Shown: positions 30,113-39,781, counted from the stretch's first letter. The stretch: DNA of 64,000 nucleotides from an uncultured SAR86 cluster bacterium (GCA_902594515.1 CACJML010000004.1:62001-126000), one strand, 5' to 3'. Numbers and translations are program-made. The notes: generated from the sequence alone by a model not told the origin.

Positions 30113-30766
30113 ATGCAAAAAGTACTTTTAGCTATCAGTTTAGTTTTCATTGGTGTTAATTCCTATGCTGCAGAATTAAATATTCCCAACGTACTTAAAA
30201 CTGGAGACGCTTCAAACGGCTCTTCATTGGTAGCAACTTGCGCAGCTTGTCATGGTATTGATGGCAATAGTATTAATACAGATTGGCCGAGTCTGGCAGG
30301 TCAAAATCAGAAATATTTGTACGATCAGTTGGGTTATTTTGTAAGTGGCGAGAGAGAAAATGCACTTATGACAGCTGTTATTCCTTATCTAAAAACTTTA
30401 AGCTCTGATGAATTGCTTGACATTGCTGCGTATTATGCAGAAAGCTCTGCGTCCGTTGGCCAGGCTGATTCTGATGCTGATTTGCTTGCGTTAGGTGAGT
30501 CATTGTACAGAGCCGGAGATTTAAATCGAGGTATACCAGCATGCACAGCTTGCCATTCTTTATATGGTGAAGGAAATGTTCAGGCTGGCTTTCCAAAAAT
30601 TTCAGGACAGCAAAAAGGATATTTAATTAGCACATTAAAAGAATACCGATCACAAGTTAGAAATGCAGGAAACTATGCTCTCGTAATGCAAGCTGCATCA
30701 GCTAACTTAAAAGATGATGACATTGAAGCTCTTGCCAATTACATGCATGGGCTTTACAGAAAATAG
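30113..30766 (+). CDS. Cytochrome c4 (diheme)
   Basis: Periplasmic electron carrier to terminal oxidases. A signal peptide (cleavage after NSYA) is followed by two homologous class I cytochrome domains with heme motifs CAACH (43-47) and CTACH (144-148); each is followed by a PSLAGQ/PKISGQ-type block and a Met-containing segment (ALMTAV, LVMQAA). It has 217 residues, normal for mature c4 plus leader. It is followed by dsbA after 1 nt and cytochrome c5, as in Pseudomonas, and would feed the caa3 oxidase at 12-16 kb. Confidence 0.94.
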   Translation: MQKVLLAISLVFIGVNSYAAELNIPNVLKTGDASNGSSLVATCAACHGIDGNSINTDWPSLAGQNQKYLYDQLGYFVSGERENALMTAVIPYLKTLSSDELLDIAAYYAESSASVGQADSDADLLALGESLYRAGDLNRGIPACTACHSLYGEGNVQAGFPKISGQQKGYLISTLKEYRSQVRNAGNYALVMQAASANLKDDDIEALANYMHGLYRK

Positions 30767-30767
30767 C

Positions 30768-31379
30768 ATGAAGAATTTATTTATACTTCCAATTTCAATC
30801 CTTGCTTTAATTTATTCAGTAAATGTATTTCCACAGTATCAAGCTGGCAGAGACTTTCAAAAAATTCCTAATCCTCTGCCGATTAAAAAAGATGGCAAAG
30901 TAGAGGTTATTGAGGTTTTTTGGTACGGTTGTCCAGCATGTTTTTCATTTGAACCATTTGTAAACAAATGGAAAAAAAACCTTGATCAGGATGTTAAATT
31001 TACTAAAGTTCCTATAGGTTGGAATCAGCTTCATGCAAAGCTTTACTACACAATCGAGGCTCTTAAGCTTGGAGATACTGCCCATAGTGCAGTATTTACG
31101 GCAATCCATAAAGAAGGAAATAGACTATCGAGTGAAAAATCAATACTAGCCTTCTTATCTAAAATAGGAGTTCAAGAGGATGAAGCTTTTAAGCAAATGA
31201 ATTCTTTTTCAGTAAACCAAAAGGTTAAGCGATCAATAGAATTGTCTCGAAGATTAAAAGTTCCTGCTGTTCCAATCATGTATGTAGATGGCAAATATCT
31301 AGTTCAGGTAAAGAGATCAACAGGTGAAATGTTTAAAACTGTTGATTATTTAATTAATATTGAAAAACCAAACTCATAA
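30768..31379 (+). CDS. dsbA: Thiol:disulfide interchange protein DsbA
   Basis: Periplasmic thioredoxin-fold oxidase of secreted proteins. An N-terminal signal segment (about residues 3-20) is followed by VEVIEVFWYGCPACFSFEP with the redox pair C55-C58, the helical insert and the cis-Pro segment KVPAVPIMYVDGKY. ATG 30768, 1 nt after cytochrome c4, gives 203 residues with a normal signal; an upstream in-frame ATG at 30714 inside cytochrome c4 is rejected. DsbB, its quinone-linked recycler, is at 25.7 kb. Confidence 0.93.
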   Translation: MKNLFILPISILALIYSVNVFPQYQAGRDFQKIPNPLPIKKDGKVEVIEVFWYGCPACFSFEPFVNKWKKNLDQDVKFTKVPIGWNQLHAKLYYTIEALKLGDTAHSAVFTAIHKEGNRLSSEKSILAFLSKIGVQEDEAFKQMNSFSVNQKVKRSIELSRRLKVPAVPIMYVDGKYLVQVKRSTGEMFKTVDYLINIEKPNS

Positions 31380-31380
31380 T

Positions 31381-31797
31381 ATGAAAAAAATACTTCCATT
31401 TCTTACTGTTGTTTGTGCTGTTATCTTTATGTTTAATGGCAAAAAATATGATGAGCTTGTTTCATCAAGGCTTTCATCAGATGTTGCAATTTGTTTGCAA
31501 GGCGAATCTTGTGGTCAGGCAGTTCTTGCTGCTGCATCTTCATCTGCAGCTGGAGGGTCACGCTCAGCAGAACAAATTTATACAAGCGGATGCGCCGCTT
31601 GTCATGATGCCGGTGTTGCAGGGGCACCGATGCTTGCCGTGCGAAGTCAATGGGAGCAAAGGCTAGTAAAAGGAACTGACATGCTAATTAACAATGCTTG
31701 GTCAGGTATTGGTGGAATGCCTGCAAAAGGGCTTTGTAATGATTGTACAAAAGAAGAAATCGGCCTAGCAGTAGAATATATGCTGGATACTCTTTAA
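31381..31797 (+). CDS. Cytochrome c5-type monoheme protein
   Basis: Small class I cytochrome. An N-terminal hydrophobic segment (2-18) serves as signal or anchor, then an Ala/Ser-rich linker (49-60). The heme motif is CAACH (71-75), the probable axial Met is in GGMPAKG near 113, and C119/C122 (CNDC) correspond to the extra cysteine pair typical of cytochrome c5. ATG 31381 follows the dsbA stop by 1 nt; 138 residues. It is probably membrane-bound and donates to or accepts from the cytochrome c4/caa3 system. Confidence 0.88.
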   Translation: MKKILPFLTVVCAVIFMFNGKKYDELVSSRLSSDVAICLQGESCGQAVLAAASSSAAGGSRSAEQIYTSGCAACHDAGVAGAPMLAVRSQWEQRLVKGTDMLINNAWSGIGGMPAKGLCNDCTKEEIGLAVEYMLDTL

Positions 31798-31798
31798 A

Positions 31799-32029
31799 TT
31801 ATTTTTGTGATCTCGATTCAAGTTTCTCAAGACGCTTTTCTAGGCTTTCTAGAATCTTAAGTACACCTTCATATTTTTCTTTACTTACATAACCTTGCTT
31901 TTCAAGGAACGGTTCTAATTTAGATTTAATTAGTTTTTCTACATCATCCGATGGATTATTGGAACCAAGTTCTTCAATTTTTTCTTGAATAACACCGACC
32001 AAGGCTCGTAAAGACTCTTTAGAATTCAT
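31799..32029 (-). CDS. ubiK: Ubiquinone biosynthesis accessory factor UbiK (YqiC/BMFP)
   Basis: Small coiled-coil protein that with UbiJ supports the aerobic Ubi complex. A VEKLIKSKLEPFLEKQGYVSKEKYEGVLKI-type block matches the BMFP domain, ending in a long C-terminal coiled coil (LESLEKRLEKLES). I prefer ATG 32029 (MNSKESLRALV, 76 residues) because it aligns with the family start; an in-frame ATG at 32050 would add seven residues. Either start overlaps the upstream yigB gene. Its stop is 1 nt from the opposed cytochrome c5 stop. Confidence 0.8.
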   Translation of the reverse strand: MNSKESLRALVGVIQEKIEELGSNNPSDDVEKLIKSKLEPFLEKQGYVSKEKYEGVLKILESLEKRLEKLESRSQK

Positions 32030-32729
32030 AATTTTGCTCAATATATTCAAGTGCGTTTTCCCAAGAACTAATCTGAGGAGGCTCCTCTAGATCTAAGTCC
32101 CATTCATTAGATTTATTATTAAACCATAAAGGATTTAGACCAGCCCTTATGCAGCCACTTATGTCAGCAATTTTATCGTCCCCAACATGAAGGATTTCCT
32201 CAGGAAGCACATTAAAGAATTCGACAGCTTTTTTGAAGTGTTTCGATGAGGGCTTATTTGATTTAACATCTAGTGAGGTAAAGTGGCATTTGAAAAATTT
32301 ATCAATACCAATTTTTTTTACGTCAGCATTTCCATTAGTAAGAATTCCAAGAGGCAACTTTGTAGAGGCGGTATTTAAAAAATCTTTTACATGTGGATAT
32401 AGAGTTACCTGCTGCCTCAAATCAAAAAATATTTCAAAAGCTGATTCAACAAAATCATCGAGCTGTTTTTCATTGCTGAATGCATGCCTAACGTGATGCT
32501 TAATACTCTCTCTTCTTAGTGCGCCCAAATCATATGCCAAACGCTCATTTTTTTTAATAAGTTCTTCTCGAAGAAGCATAAAGGATTCATAGTCTCCCCA
32601 AGCAATCTCTTCATCTAAACTGCTCTCTATCCACTCTCGTGTTTTTAGTTCCGCATTTATGATTACAGGACCTATATCCCAAAATGTATCATCAAGATCA
32701 AAAGTAATAGCTTTAATTTTAGCTCTCAT
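32019..32729 (-). CDS. yigB: HAD-family phosphatase, YigB-like
   Basis: Haloacid dehalogenase-superfamily hydrolase. Motif I is FDLDDTFWD, motif II TNGN near residue 117 and motif IV GDDKIADISG near 187, with an alpha-helical cap between. It has 236 residues. In E. coli YigB is a 5-amino-6-(5-phosphoribitylamino)uracil phosphatase of riboflavin synthesis and lies next to xerC, as here (4-nt overlap). The assignment to that substrate is by position and family; HAD specificity is hard to read from sequence. Confidence 0.8.
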   Translation of the reverse strand: MRAKIKAITFDLDDTFWDIGPVIINAELKTREWIESSLDEEIAWGDYESFMLLREELIKKNERLAYDLGALRRESIKHHVRHAFSNEKQLDDFVESAFEIFFDLRQQVTLYPHVKDFLNTASTKLPLGILTNGNADVKKIGIDKFFKCHFTSLDVKSNKPSSKHFKKAVEFFNVLPEEILHVGDDKIADISGCIRAGLNPLWFNNKSNEWDLDLEEPPQISSWENALEYIEQNYEF

Positions 32730-33634
32730 GAATCAAGAAAAGCTTTTGGGTGTGATTTTTCATAAATTCTAATCAGGTGCTGATAATCTAATTTTGTATA
32801 TATTTGGGTAGTTGACAAAGAACTATGTCCTAATAGTTCTTGAATACTTCTTAAGTCACCGCTTGATTCTAAAAGATGGGTTGCAAAGCTATGCCGCAGC
32901 ATATGAGGATGAATAGGAGGAAGACCCTGAGCAATTGCTATTTTTTTAATCCTTTCTTGGATTGACCTAACAGACAATCTTTCTCCACGAAGATTAATAA
33001 ATAATGCTTTTGTATCAGGATCAATTTTATTCCGATGCTTCAACCATACATCAACTGACTTTACAGCAAAACTTCCAACTGGAATTAATCTGGTTTTAGA
33101 GCCCTTACCTAATACCCTCAAGAATGATTTATTATCTTCAAAGTCATCAATATTGATATTGCTTGCTTCAGAAACACGCAAACCACAAGAGTAAGTAAGC
33201 TCAAGAATTGCAAGATCTCTAAAATCTTGAGGTTTCTTTGCTGGAAATGAGAGCAAGTTATTTACTTGATCAGGGCTAAGGATTTCAGGAAGATTCTTTG
33301 GTGCTTTGGGTGCTACCACATCATCAAATGGAGATGAATCTACTAAGCTATTCTGTTTCAAGAAATTAAAGAATCCCTTTCCCGAAGACACATGACGTTG
33401 AATGCTTTTAGCACTCAAATTATCTGCGAATAACTGACCTAACCATTCAGAGCAAATATCAGAAGTAATTTGCTTATATGTACTGCAATCTTTTTTTGCT
33501 ATGTAATCAGAAAATTTTTTAAGGTCTCTTAAATATGCTCTTTGAGAATTTTCTGATAATCCTTTTATATCTTTCAAATAATTTGTGTATCTAAGAGCAT
33601 CTTCAAAAACAAAAAAGATTTCCTTATCAGACAT
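32726..33634 (-). CDS. xerC: Tyrosine recombinase XerC
   Basis: Site-specific recombinase that with XerD resolves chromosome dimers at dif. A SAM-like N-terminal DNA-binding domain precedes a catalytic domain with the full set R153, K177, H244, R247, H270 and nucleophile Y279. It has 302 residues, normal. It overlaps DUF484 by 8 nt and yigB by 4 nt in the classic dapF-DUF484-xerC-yigB order, which marks it as housekeeping rather than a phage or integron integrase. Confidence 0.95.
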   Translation of the reverse strand: MSDKEIFFVFEDALRYTNYLKDIKGLSENSQRAYLRDLKKFSDYIAKKDCSTYKQITSDICSEWLGQLFADNLSAKSIQRHVSSGKGFFNFLKQNSLVDSSPFDDVVAPKAPKNLPEILSPDQVNNLLSFPAKKPQDFRDLAILELTYSCGLRVSEASNINIDDFEDNKSFLRVLGKGSKTRLIPVGSFAVKSVDVWLKHRNKIDPDTKALFINLRGERLSVRSIQERIKKIAIAQGLPPIHPHMLRHSFATHLLESSGDLRSIQELLGHSSLSTTQIYTKLDYQHLIRIYEKSHPKAFLDS

Positions 33635-34262
33635 TATGATTAAGACGCTTTAATGAAACTGCAAGCACATCTCTAAGAAACTCAACAAAAGTAACGTCTG
33701 CTTCGCCTAGATACTTGATGGGATCCTCAGAACCAAACTTAATTAATCCAAATTTTTCTTCACCATAATTAAAGCTTGCAACCACAGCTGATTTTATTTT
33801 TTCACTATTAAAGAATGTTTTGAGATTTTTTATATTGAAGGTCCCTGTGAAAACCTCTGATTTAAGGAGATTCAACTTTGTTGCATCTCCCAAATTAATT
33901 AGTGATTTTTGGTCAAGAAATTCTAGTGAACATGCCTCTATTTGGAAATCCTTTTTTAAAGACGATTCAAAAACTTTTTTTGTCATTTCATGACTGTCAG
34001 CGTCTAAAATCTGAAGAACAAGCGATCTAATTTTTGAGAATAGAATTTCGTTTTCCTTACCAGTTTCTAAAAAATTTGATAAAAGCCCTGTAAGTTTATT
34101 TTGCTCATCTCTTAAGCGAGCAACTTGGCGCTGAAGTAATGAAGATACACCACCTTTTTCTTCTTCAAAATCCATTTCAGCAAGGATGGCAGGATGATTA
34201 ACAAAAAAATCCCTGTTTTCAAGCAGGAATAACTCTACATCTTTTTCTTTTAACTTTCCCAT
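33627..34262 (-). CDS. DUF484 (YigA-like) GAF-domain protein
   Basis: DUF484 family, always found between dapF and xerC in Gammaproteobacteria. The N-terminal VELFLLENRDFFVNHPAIL block and a SLLQRQVARLRDEQNKL coiled coil are diagnostic; a GAF-like domain follows (about 85-205). It has 211 residues. The function is unknown; the GAF fold suggests small-molecule sensing, but there is no output domain. It overlaps dapF by 13 nt and xerC by 8 nt. Confidence 0.88.
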   Translation of the reverse strand: MGKLKEKDVELFLLENRDFFVNHPAILAEMDFEEEKGGVSSLLQRQVARLRDEQNKLTGLLSNFLETGKENEILFSKIRSLVLQILDADSHEMTKKVFESSLKKDFQIEACSLEFLDQKSLINLGDATKLNLLKSEVFTGTFNIKNLKTFFNSEKIKSAVVASFNYGEEKFGLIKFGSEDPIKYLGEADVTFVEFLRDVLAVSLKRLNHNV

Positions 34263-35029
34263 CTTCCTTCGAATAGCTTAACTGCTGGCCCTATTAGTTT
34301 CATGTTAGCAGCCTTAATGGTTGTAATCTTACCACCTCTAAACTTCAGAGTTGTTTTGGCATCATCTTTGCCATATGCAAAACCAATACTTGCTGCTGCA
34401 GAACCACAAGCCAACGTTTCACCAGCACCATGTTCGCTTGTACGAACATTTATAGCATTTTTTGTTATCTTTATTATGGAAATATTAAAGTCACTTAAAA
34501 ACTTATTTTTACGCAATACCACATCAGTATTCGCTAGGTCATGAGTATCGAGATTAGTTTTTCTTAAGATTAGGTGTTTATTACCAACATCAACAGCTTG
34601 AGAGCTTTTAAAGCCTTTTTTTTCTAAAAACTTCAGAACTGATTCAGGCAAAGTAATTTTTTTTGGTAAATCGAAGGAAAGTTCGATCATAGAATTCTTG
34701 AGAAGTTTTGCTTCTATGCTCTTTGTTTTAGTCCCAAGCTTTAAAATTTTTTTAGGTGCCAATTTATTTTCCCAAATAAAATAAGCTACACATCTTAGTC
34801 CGTTCATGCACATGCCAGCCTGTGATCCATCTGCATTAAAGAACTTTATAAGAAAATCATCTTGTTTTTTTTTCGGGGGATAAATAACTATTAACTGATC
34901 AAAACCAACGCCGAGTTTTCTGTGAGCCATTCTTTTAACTAACGCTTTAGAAAAAGCAATGTTCGAGGTCAAAGCATCAATAACTACAAAGTCATTACCG
35001 TTACCATGCATTTTTTCAAAGGCAATCAT
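34250..35029 (-). CDS. dapF: Diaminopimelate epimerase
   Basis: Converts LL- to meso-diaminopimelate for lysine and peptidoglycan. The second active-site cysteine block GAGETLACGSAA (C208) is standard. The first, MCMNGLRC with C74, departs from the usual CGNGxRC by Met in place of Gly at residue 75. The N-terminal FEKMHGNGNDFVVID block is intact. It has 259 residues, slightly shorter than E. coli (274). It overlaps lysA by 4 nt. Confidence 0.94.
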   Translation of the reverse strand: MIAFEKMHGNGNDFVVIDALTSNIAFSKALVKRMAHRKLGVGFDQLIVIYPPKKKQDDFLIKFFNADGSQAGMCMNGLRCVAYFIWENKLAPKKILKLGTKTKSIEAKLLKNSMIELSFDLPKKITLPESVLKFLEKKGFKSSQAVDVGNKHLILRKTNLDTHDLANTDVVLRKNKFLSDFNISIIKITKNAINVRTSEHGAGETLACGSAAASIGFAYGKDDAKTTLKFRGGKITTIKAANMKLIGPAVKLFEGRWES

Positions 35030-36261
35030 TTTAATAAATCTATTTCATGCTTAAACAAGTCATCATGAGACTCTCTTTGTCTTATTAACCTAAAGTCATC
35101 TCCCTCAACAAGAATTTCACATGCTCTTGGTCTAGAGTTATAGTTGGAGCTCATTACAAAACCATAAGCTCCAGCAGTTCTAATTGCTAAGAATTCATCT
35201 TCTTTGATTTCAACTTCAGCCTCTTTGGCTAAATAATCCCCAGTTTCGCAAACAGGCCCAACTACATCTACTTTATTATGACTAATGTTTTGTTCTAGCA
35301 AGGGCACAACTTGATGATTAGCTTTGTATAAGGCAGGTCTTAGCAAATCATTCATTGCTGCATCTGTAATAAGAAAATTATTCTTTAGATACTCAACCTT
35401 TGCCAGTAGAATTCCAGCATTTGCGGCAATAGATCTGCCAGGTTCAAGAAATATTCTTTTGTTGGTTCCTGAGAAAACATCTTGATAGATTTCCATGAGT
35501 TCAGCAGGAGCTGATGTTTCTTCATCAATATATCTCACTCCTAGACCACCACCCATATCAATAATCTTAATTTCTAAACCTATTTGATCTAATCGGTTTG
35601 CCAAATCTAACATTTGCTCCGCAGCATATTTAAAGCTTTTTAGATCTAAGATTTGAGAGCCAATGTGACAAGTGATTGCTAGAAAATTTAACTCTGGTTT
35701 GTTCGAATATTCTTTTGCAATATCTAAAGCTTTTTCAAAGGATATTCCAAATTTGTTTTCTTTTTTGCCTGTCTTTATGTACTCATGTCCACCAGCATCA
35801 ACATCCGGATTAACTCTTAAGCCAATAGGCGCTTTTAAGTTCATGTTCTTGGAGATTTGATAGATTCTTTTCAGCTCATTCTCAGACTCCACATTAAAAG
35901 ACAAGATACCAACCTTGAGGGCAAGTGCGATTTCATCTGCAGATTTCCCTACTCCTGAAAATATTATTTTTTTGGGGTCAATACCTGCCTTAATGCATCT
36001 ATGGAGCTCACCGCCAGAAACAATATCAAAGCCACTTCCATGTTCATCTAGTAACTTTAAAATGCTAAGGTTTGAAAGGGCTTTTACTGAGAAACAAACG
36101 ATTCCATCTAGGCTTTCAAGACTTTTTTGATAGACATCTAGGTGTCTTAACAGCGTAGCTTTTGAATAAACATAAGCTGGAGTTCCAAACTTCTCAGCAA
36201 TGTTTTTGATGGGAACATCCTCACAAAACAGCTCCCCTTGTTTAAAATTAAAGTGATCCAT
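35026..36261 (-). CDS. lysA: Diaminopimelate decarboxylase
   Basis: PLP enzyme for the last step of lysine synthesis. K60 in CFSVKALSN is the PLP lysine; HIGSQI, MGGGLG and EPGRSI form the barrel's cofactor phosphate site; the GPVCETGDYLA and AGAYGFVMSSNYNSRPR blocks carry the partner-subunit active-site residues. It has 411 residues, normal. It forms an lptM-lysA-dapF-DUF484-xerC-yigB-ubiK operon; its start lies inside the end of lptM. Confidence 0.96.
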   Translation of the reverse strand: MDHFNFKQGELFCEDVPIKNIAEKFGTPAYVYSKATLLRHLDVYQKSLESLDGIVCFSVKALSNLSILKLLDEHGSGFDIVSGGELHRCIKAGIDPKKIIFSGVGKSADEIALALKVGILSFNVESENELKRIYQISKNMNLKAPIGLRVNPDVDAGGHEYIKTGKKENKFGISFEKALDIAKEYSNKPELNFLAITCHIGSQILDLKSFKYAAEQMLDLANRLDQIGLEIKIIDMGGGLGVRYIDEETSAPAELMEIYQDVFSGTNKRIFLEPGRSIAANAGILLAKVEYLKNNFLITDAAMNDLLRPALYKANHQVVPLLEQNISHNKVDVVGPVCETGDYLAKEAEVEIKEDEFLAIRTAGAYGFVMSSNYNSRPRACEILVEGDDFRLIRQRESHDDLFKHEIDLLK

Positions 36262-36364
36262 CTATATTTTGAGTACCCGGGCTCAGAGTATTTGGTTGTA
36301 TGGGACCCTTATAACCACAGCTAGATAGAGATACGAACAGAAGTATCGCAATAAAAATTTTCAT
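36248..36364 (-). CDS. lptM: LptM (YifL)-type small lipoprotein, 38 aa
   Basis: Very short lipoprotein: signal peptide with lipobox LSSC (C16), followed directly by GYKGPI, the C-G-x-K-G-P signature of LptM/YifL. In E. coli LptM is an outer-membrane lipoprotein that helps LptD fold in lipopolysaccharide export, and yifL lies just before dapF. The gene here overlaps lysA by 14 nt, matching the conserved lptM-lysA-dapF order, which is the main support for a gene this small. The mature protein has only 23 residues. Confidence 0.85.
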   Translation of the reverse strand: MKIFIAILLFVSLSSCGYKGPIQPNTLSPGTQNIDGSL

Positions 36365-36366
36365 CA

Positions 36367-36390
36367 AAGTATTATGAATAAATAATACTT
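36367..36390. repeat. Perfect inverted repeat between ahcY and lptM
   Basis: AAGTATTAT (36367-36375) and ATAATACTT (36382-36390) form a 9-bp stem with a 6-nt loop. It lies just after the ahcY stop and just before the lptM start on the minus strand. It might end part of the metF-metK-ahcY transcript, but the stem is AT-rich and followed by TTTGATG, not a U-run, so strong termination is doubtful; it could equally be an operator. Confidence 0.5.
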
Positions 36391-36403
36391 AAAATCCTAC
36401 TTT

Positions 36404-37798
36404 CTAATACTTGTATTCTTCTTCTTTAAACGGGCCATCAACAGGGACATGAATATAATCAGCCTGCTCCTGAGTAAGCTTAGTAATGGTTCCTCCAAAC
36501 CCTTGAACCATTAATTCAGCAACTTCCTCATCAAGTTTTTTTGGTAGAACCTTTACAGTAATTAACTCTTTCTTTTTCTCATCATCATTAATGTTTGCGA
36601 AAGCCTGTTCATATAAGAAAATTTGAGCAAGGACTTGGTTTGCAAATGATCCATCCATAATTCTACTAGGATGACCAGTTGCATTTCCAAGATTTACCAA
36701 TCTGCCCTCCGCCAATAAAACGATGTAATTTTTACTGCTAAGATCAGGCTCTTCGTCTGGGGTCGCATCTCTAAAAACTCTGTGAACTTGAGGTTTTATC
36801 TCTTCCCAATGCCATGCATCTCTCATATATGCAGTATCAATTTCGTTATCAAAGTGACCAATATTACAAACCAAGGCAGTATTTTTAATATTTCTCAATA
36901 TTGGTGCATCACAAACATTTACATTACCGGTAGTAGTAACCAACAAATCCGTATCTTGTAGCAAAGTTTTATTAATGTCCTCGTCTTTTCTTGATACAAC
37001 ACCATTCTCATATGTTGAAACAACTTCAAAGCCATCCATGCAAGCCTGCATGGCACATATTGGATCAGATTCGACTACACGTACTATCATTCCTTCTTGG
37101 GCTAAACTTAATGCAGAGCCTTTCCCAACATCACCATAACCAATAACAAGTGCTTTTTTTCCTGACAGCAACATATCGGTAGCTCTTTTAATGCCATCAT
37201 TCAGACTATGCCTGCAACCATATTTGTTATCATTTTTTGATTTAGTAACTGAGTCATTAACATTAATAGCTGGAATTTTTAGTTCTCCGTTTCTAAGTAG
37301 TTCTTTTAAACGATGAACACCAGTTGTTGTCTCTTCTGAAACACCATGTATTCTCTCCAACATTTCCGGATATTTTTGGTGTATTAACCCGGTTAAATCT
37401 CCGCCGTCATCAAGAATCATGTTCGCATCCCATGGTTGCCCATCTTTTAATATCGTTTGTTCAAGACACCACTCATATTCTTCTTCAGTTTCACCTTTCC
37501 AAGCAAATGTAGGTATACCTTTTGCGGCCATAGCAGCTGCAGCATGATCTTGAGTTGAGAAGATATTACACGAAGACCATCTAAGCTCTGCACCAAGTTC
37601 TTGCAAAGTTTCCATTAATACAGCAGTTTGAACTGTCATATGAATGCAGCCTAAAATTTTTGCTCCTTTGAGAGGCTGATCATCTTTATATTTGTCTCTT
37701 AATGCCATAAGTGCAGGCATTTCATTTTCAGCTAGAGATATCTCTCTTCTGCCAAACTCTGCAAGATTTATATCTGCAACTTTATAATCTTCGCTCAT
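36404..37798 (-). CDS. ahcY: S-adenosylhomocysteine hydrolase
   Basis: Splits SAH into adenosine and homocysteine, relieving product inhibition of methyltransferases. It has the NAD-binding [10 protein letters not shown], substrate blocks [11 protein letters not shown] and [15 protein letters not shown], and a C-terminal (K)Y. ATG 37798 has GGAG 7 nt upstream; an in-frame ATG four codons earlier is less likely. This gives 464 residues. It is third gene of metF-metK-ahcY, 16 nt after metK, all under one SAM-sensing leader. The organism thus uses the one-step SAH route rather than Pfs/LuxS, at least here. Confidence 0.97.
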   Translation of the reverse strand: MSEDYKVADINLAEFGRREISLAENEMPALMALRDKYKDDQPLKGAKILGCIHMTVQTAVLMETLQELGAELRWSSCNIFSTQDHAAAAMAAKGIPTFAWKGETEEEYEWCLEQTILKDGQPWDANMILDDGGDLTGLIHQKYPEMLERIHGVSEETTTGVHRLKELLRNGELKIPAINVNDSVTKSKNDNKYGCRHSLNDGIKRATDMLLSGKKALVIGYGDVGKGSALSLAQEGMIVRVVESDPICAMQACMDGFEVVSTYENGVVSRKDEDINKTLLQDTDLLVTTTGNVNVCDAPILRNIKNTALVCNIGHFDNEIDTAYMRDAWHWEEIKPQVHRVFRDATPDEEPDLSSKNYIVLLAEGRLVNLGNATGHPSRIMDGSFANQVLAQIFLYEQAFANINDDEKKKELITVKVLPKKLDEEVAELMVQGFGGTITKLTQEQADYIHVPVDGPFKEEEYKY

Positions 37799-37814
37799 AA
37801 CTATCTCCAAAAAA

Positions 37815-38969
37815 TTAAGAGTTTAAGGCTTCTATTTGGTCTACTTTCTCCCATGTAAAGGAGTCATCTTCACGACCAAAATGTCCATAAGCAGCCGTAT
37901 CTTGATAGATTGGCCTTTTTAAATCAAGCATTTTTATAATTCCTTTTGGTCTAAGATCAAAAACCTCACGCACCATCGACTCTATTTCAACTTGATCAAT
38001 TTTTCCACTGTCAAATGTGTTTACATTAATTGAGGTTGGTTCTGCAACACCAATAGCATATGAAACCTGCACCTCACACCACTCAGCAAGACCAGCTGCA
38101 ACAATATTTTTTGCTACGTATCTAGCAGCATATGCTGCTGATCTGTCTACTTTTGATGGGTCTTTGCCTGAAAATGCACCGCCACCATGACGCGCCATCC
38201 CACCATATGTATCTACAATTATCTTTCTTCCGGTAAGCCCGCAGTCTCCAACAGGACCTCCAATAACAAATTTCCCAGTAGGGTTAATAAAGATTTTAGT
38301 TTCATCTAATAACCAATTTGATGGAATCACAGGCTTAATTATTTCCTCTAAAACAGCCTCTTTTAAGTCGTCCTGGGAAATACCCTCATCATGTTGAGTT
38401 GATAATACAATTGCTGATAGGCCTTTTATAGATTTACCATTATCGTCATATATAACACTTACTTGGCTTTTTGCATCAGGTCTTAACCAATCTAAGCCAC
38501 CATTTTTTCTTAGCTCAGACTGCCTTTTAACCAATTGATGTGATAAATCTATGGGTGCAGGCATCAGAGCTTCATTTTCTTTACAAGCATATCCAAACAT
38601 CAGGCCTTGGTCGCCAGCTCCTTGCTCTAGATTCTCACCTTCACCCTCATTTACGCCTTGAGCAATATCTGGAGATTGCTGAAAAATATGATTTTGAATT
38701 TCACAATTTGATCCATTAAATCCTAAGTCATCATTATCATAACCAATAGAATTTATTGTATTTCTTATCACTGGCTCGAGATCTGGGTTTCCTTTAGAGG
38801 TAATCTCTCCTGCAACAACAACAATATTATTTTTAATAAGGGTTTCGCAAGCCACTCTGCTGTCCGGATCCTCTTTTAAGTATGCATCTAAGATTGCATC
38901 TGATATTTGATCGCAAACTTTATCTGGATGACCTTCAGAAACAGATTCTGATGTAAATATATAACTCAT
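37815..38969 (-). CDS. metK: S-adenosylmethionine synthetase
   Basis: Makes SAM from methionine and ATP. Family signatures are [29 protein letters not shown] and [19 protein letters not shown]. It has 384 residues, identical in length to E. coli MetK. AAGGAG lies about 8 nt before the ATG, even though the start also overlaps the metF stop by 4 nt. Its product is the presumed ligand of the leader riboswitch, so the operon has direct product feedback. Confidence 0.98.
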   Translation of the reverse strand: MSYIFTSESVSEGHPDKVCDQISDAILDAYLKEDPDSRVACETLIKNNIVVVAGEITSKGNPDLEPVIRNTINSIGYDNDDLGFNGSNCEIQNHIFQQSPDIAQGVNEGEGENLEQGAGDQGLMFGYACKENEALMPAPIDLSHQLVKRQSELRKNGGLDWLRPDAKSQVSVIYDDNGKSIKGLSAIVLSTQHDEGISQDDLKEAVLEEIIKPVIPSNWLLDETKIFINPTGKFVIGGPVGDCGLTGRKIIVDTYGGMARHGGGAFSGKDPSKVDRSAAYAARYVAKNIVAAGLAEWCEVQVSYAIGVAEPTSINVNTFDSGKIDQVEIESMVREVFDLRPKGIIKMLDLKRPIYQDTAAYGHFGREDDSFTWEKVDQIEALNS

Positions 38970-39775
38970 AATAAACTCCTTTCTCTAAAAATTTTATTGA
39001 TTAAATAAGACTTGTTAAGTGTATAAAAATGAAATTTTTGGCAGCCCAACGCAGACAAATAGTCCAGCTGATCATTACAAATTTCAATAGCATACTTTTG
39101 ATTTGATATATCATCATTTCCAAACTTGTCGATGATATTTTGTGGAACTTTAGTACCGCATTTTTCTGCCATTCTTGTTATATTTTCTATGTTATAAATT
39201 GGCATAATTCCAGGTATGACCTCTACTTCAATATTTTCCTTTAGAACAGCTTCAATTAACTTTTCATAATCATCTTTGCTAAAGCAAAACTGCGTAATGG
39301 CTTTTTTTGCCCCAGATGCAGATTTATTTTTAAGAAGCTGTAAATCAAAATCAAACCCTTTGGAGTCTGGATGTGGTTCTGGATATGCCGAAACAATAAC
39401 CTCAAAATTTTTATTGTTAAGAAACTCCACAAAGTCTGAAGTATTAAAAAATCCGTTAGGATGCTGCTTAAATTTTCCCTCTGGACTGTCGCCTCTCAAT
39501 GCAACAAATTTTTTTACTCCAAGTTTCGCAAAATCTGAGACTATTTTTTCTAAATCATCAATGCTTTTGTTAACAAGGGTGATGTGAGCAGCGATGTCCA
39601 GATTATTTTTTTTAAGTGCCTTTATAAGTTCTAGTGATTTATTTTCTGCACCTCCACCTGCTCCATAAGTAACCGAAATAAAAGATGGATCAAGATGCTC
39701 TAGTTTTTTATATTCAGACAATAGAGCATTAAAGTCTAAGTTTGCTGGTGGAAAAAATTCTAAAGATATATTCAT
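38966..39775 (-). CDS. metF: 5,10-methylenetetrahydrofolate reductase
   Basis: FAD-dependent enzyme that makes 5-methyl-THF, the methyl donor for methionine synthesis. It has the N-terminal ISLEFFPP strand with its catalytic Glu, the VTYGAGG segment, HITL, the FVALRGDSP loop and the CFSKDDY region. I chose ATG 39775 ([10 protein letters not shown], 269 residues) with AAGGTG 7 nt upstream. The in-frame ATG at 39802 lies inside the riboswitch core and would add non-conserved residues. It is first gene of metF-metK-ahcY. Confidence 0.95.
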   Translation of the reverse strand: MNISLEFFPPANLDFNALLSEYKKLEHLDPSFISVTYGAGGGAENKSLELIKALKKNNLDIAAHITLVNKSIDDLEKIVSDFAKLGVKKFVALRGDSPEGKFKQHPNGFFNTSDFVEFLNNKNFEVIVSAYPEPHPDSKGFDFDLQLLKNKSASGAKKAITQFCFSKDDYEKLIEAVLKENIEVEVIPGIMPIYNIENITRMAEKCGTKVPQNIIDKFGNDDISNQKYAIEICNDQLDYLSALGCQKFHFYTLNKSYLINKIFRERSLL

Positions 39776-39781
39776 TATTCT

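Noticed and set aside
30714-30767. Longer dsbA start at 30714
   Set aside because: It lies inside the cytochrome c4 gene and would bury the signal peptide; ATG 30768 gives a normal exported precursor.
32726-33634. Tyrosine recombinase as sign of a mobile island
   Set aside because: It is in the conserved dapF-DUF484-xerC-yigB order and has XerC features.
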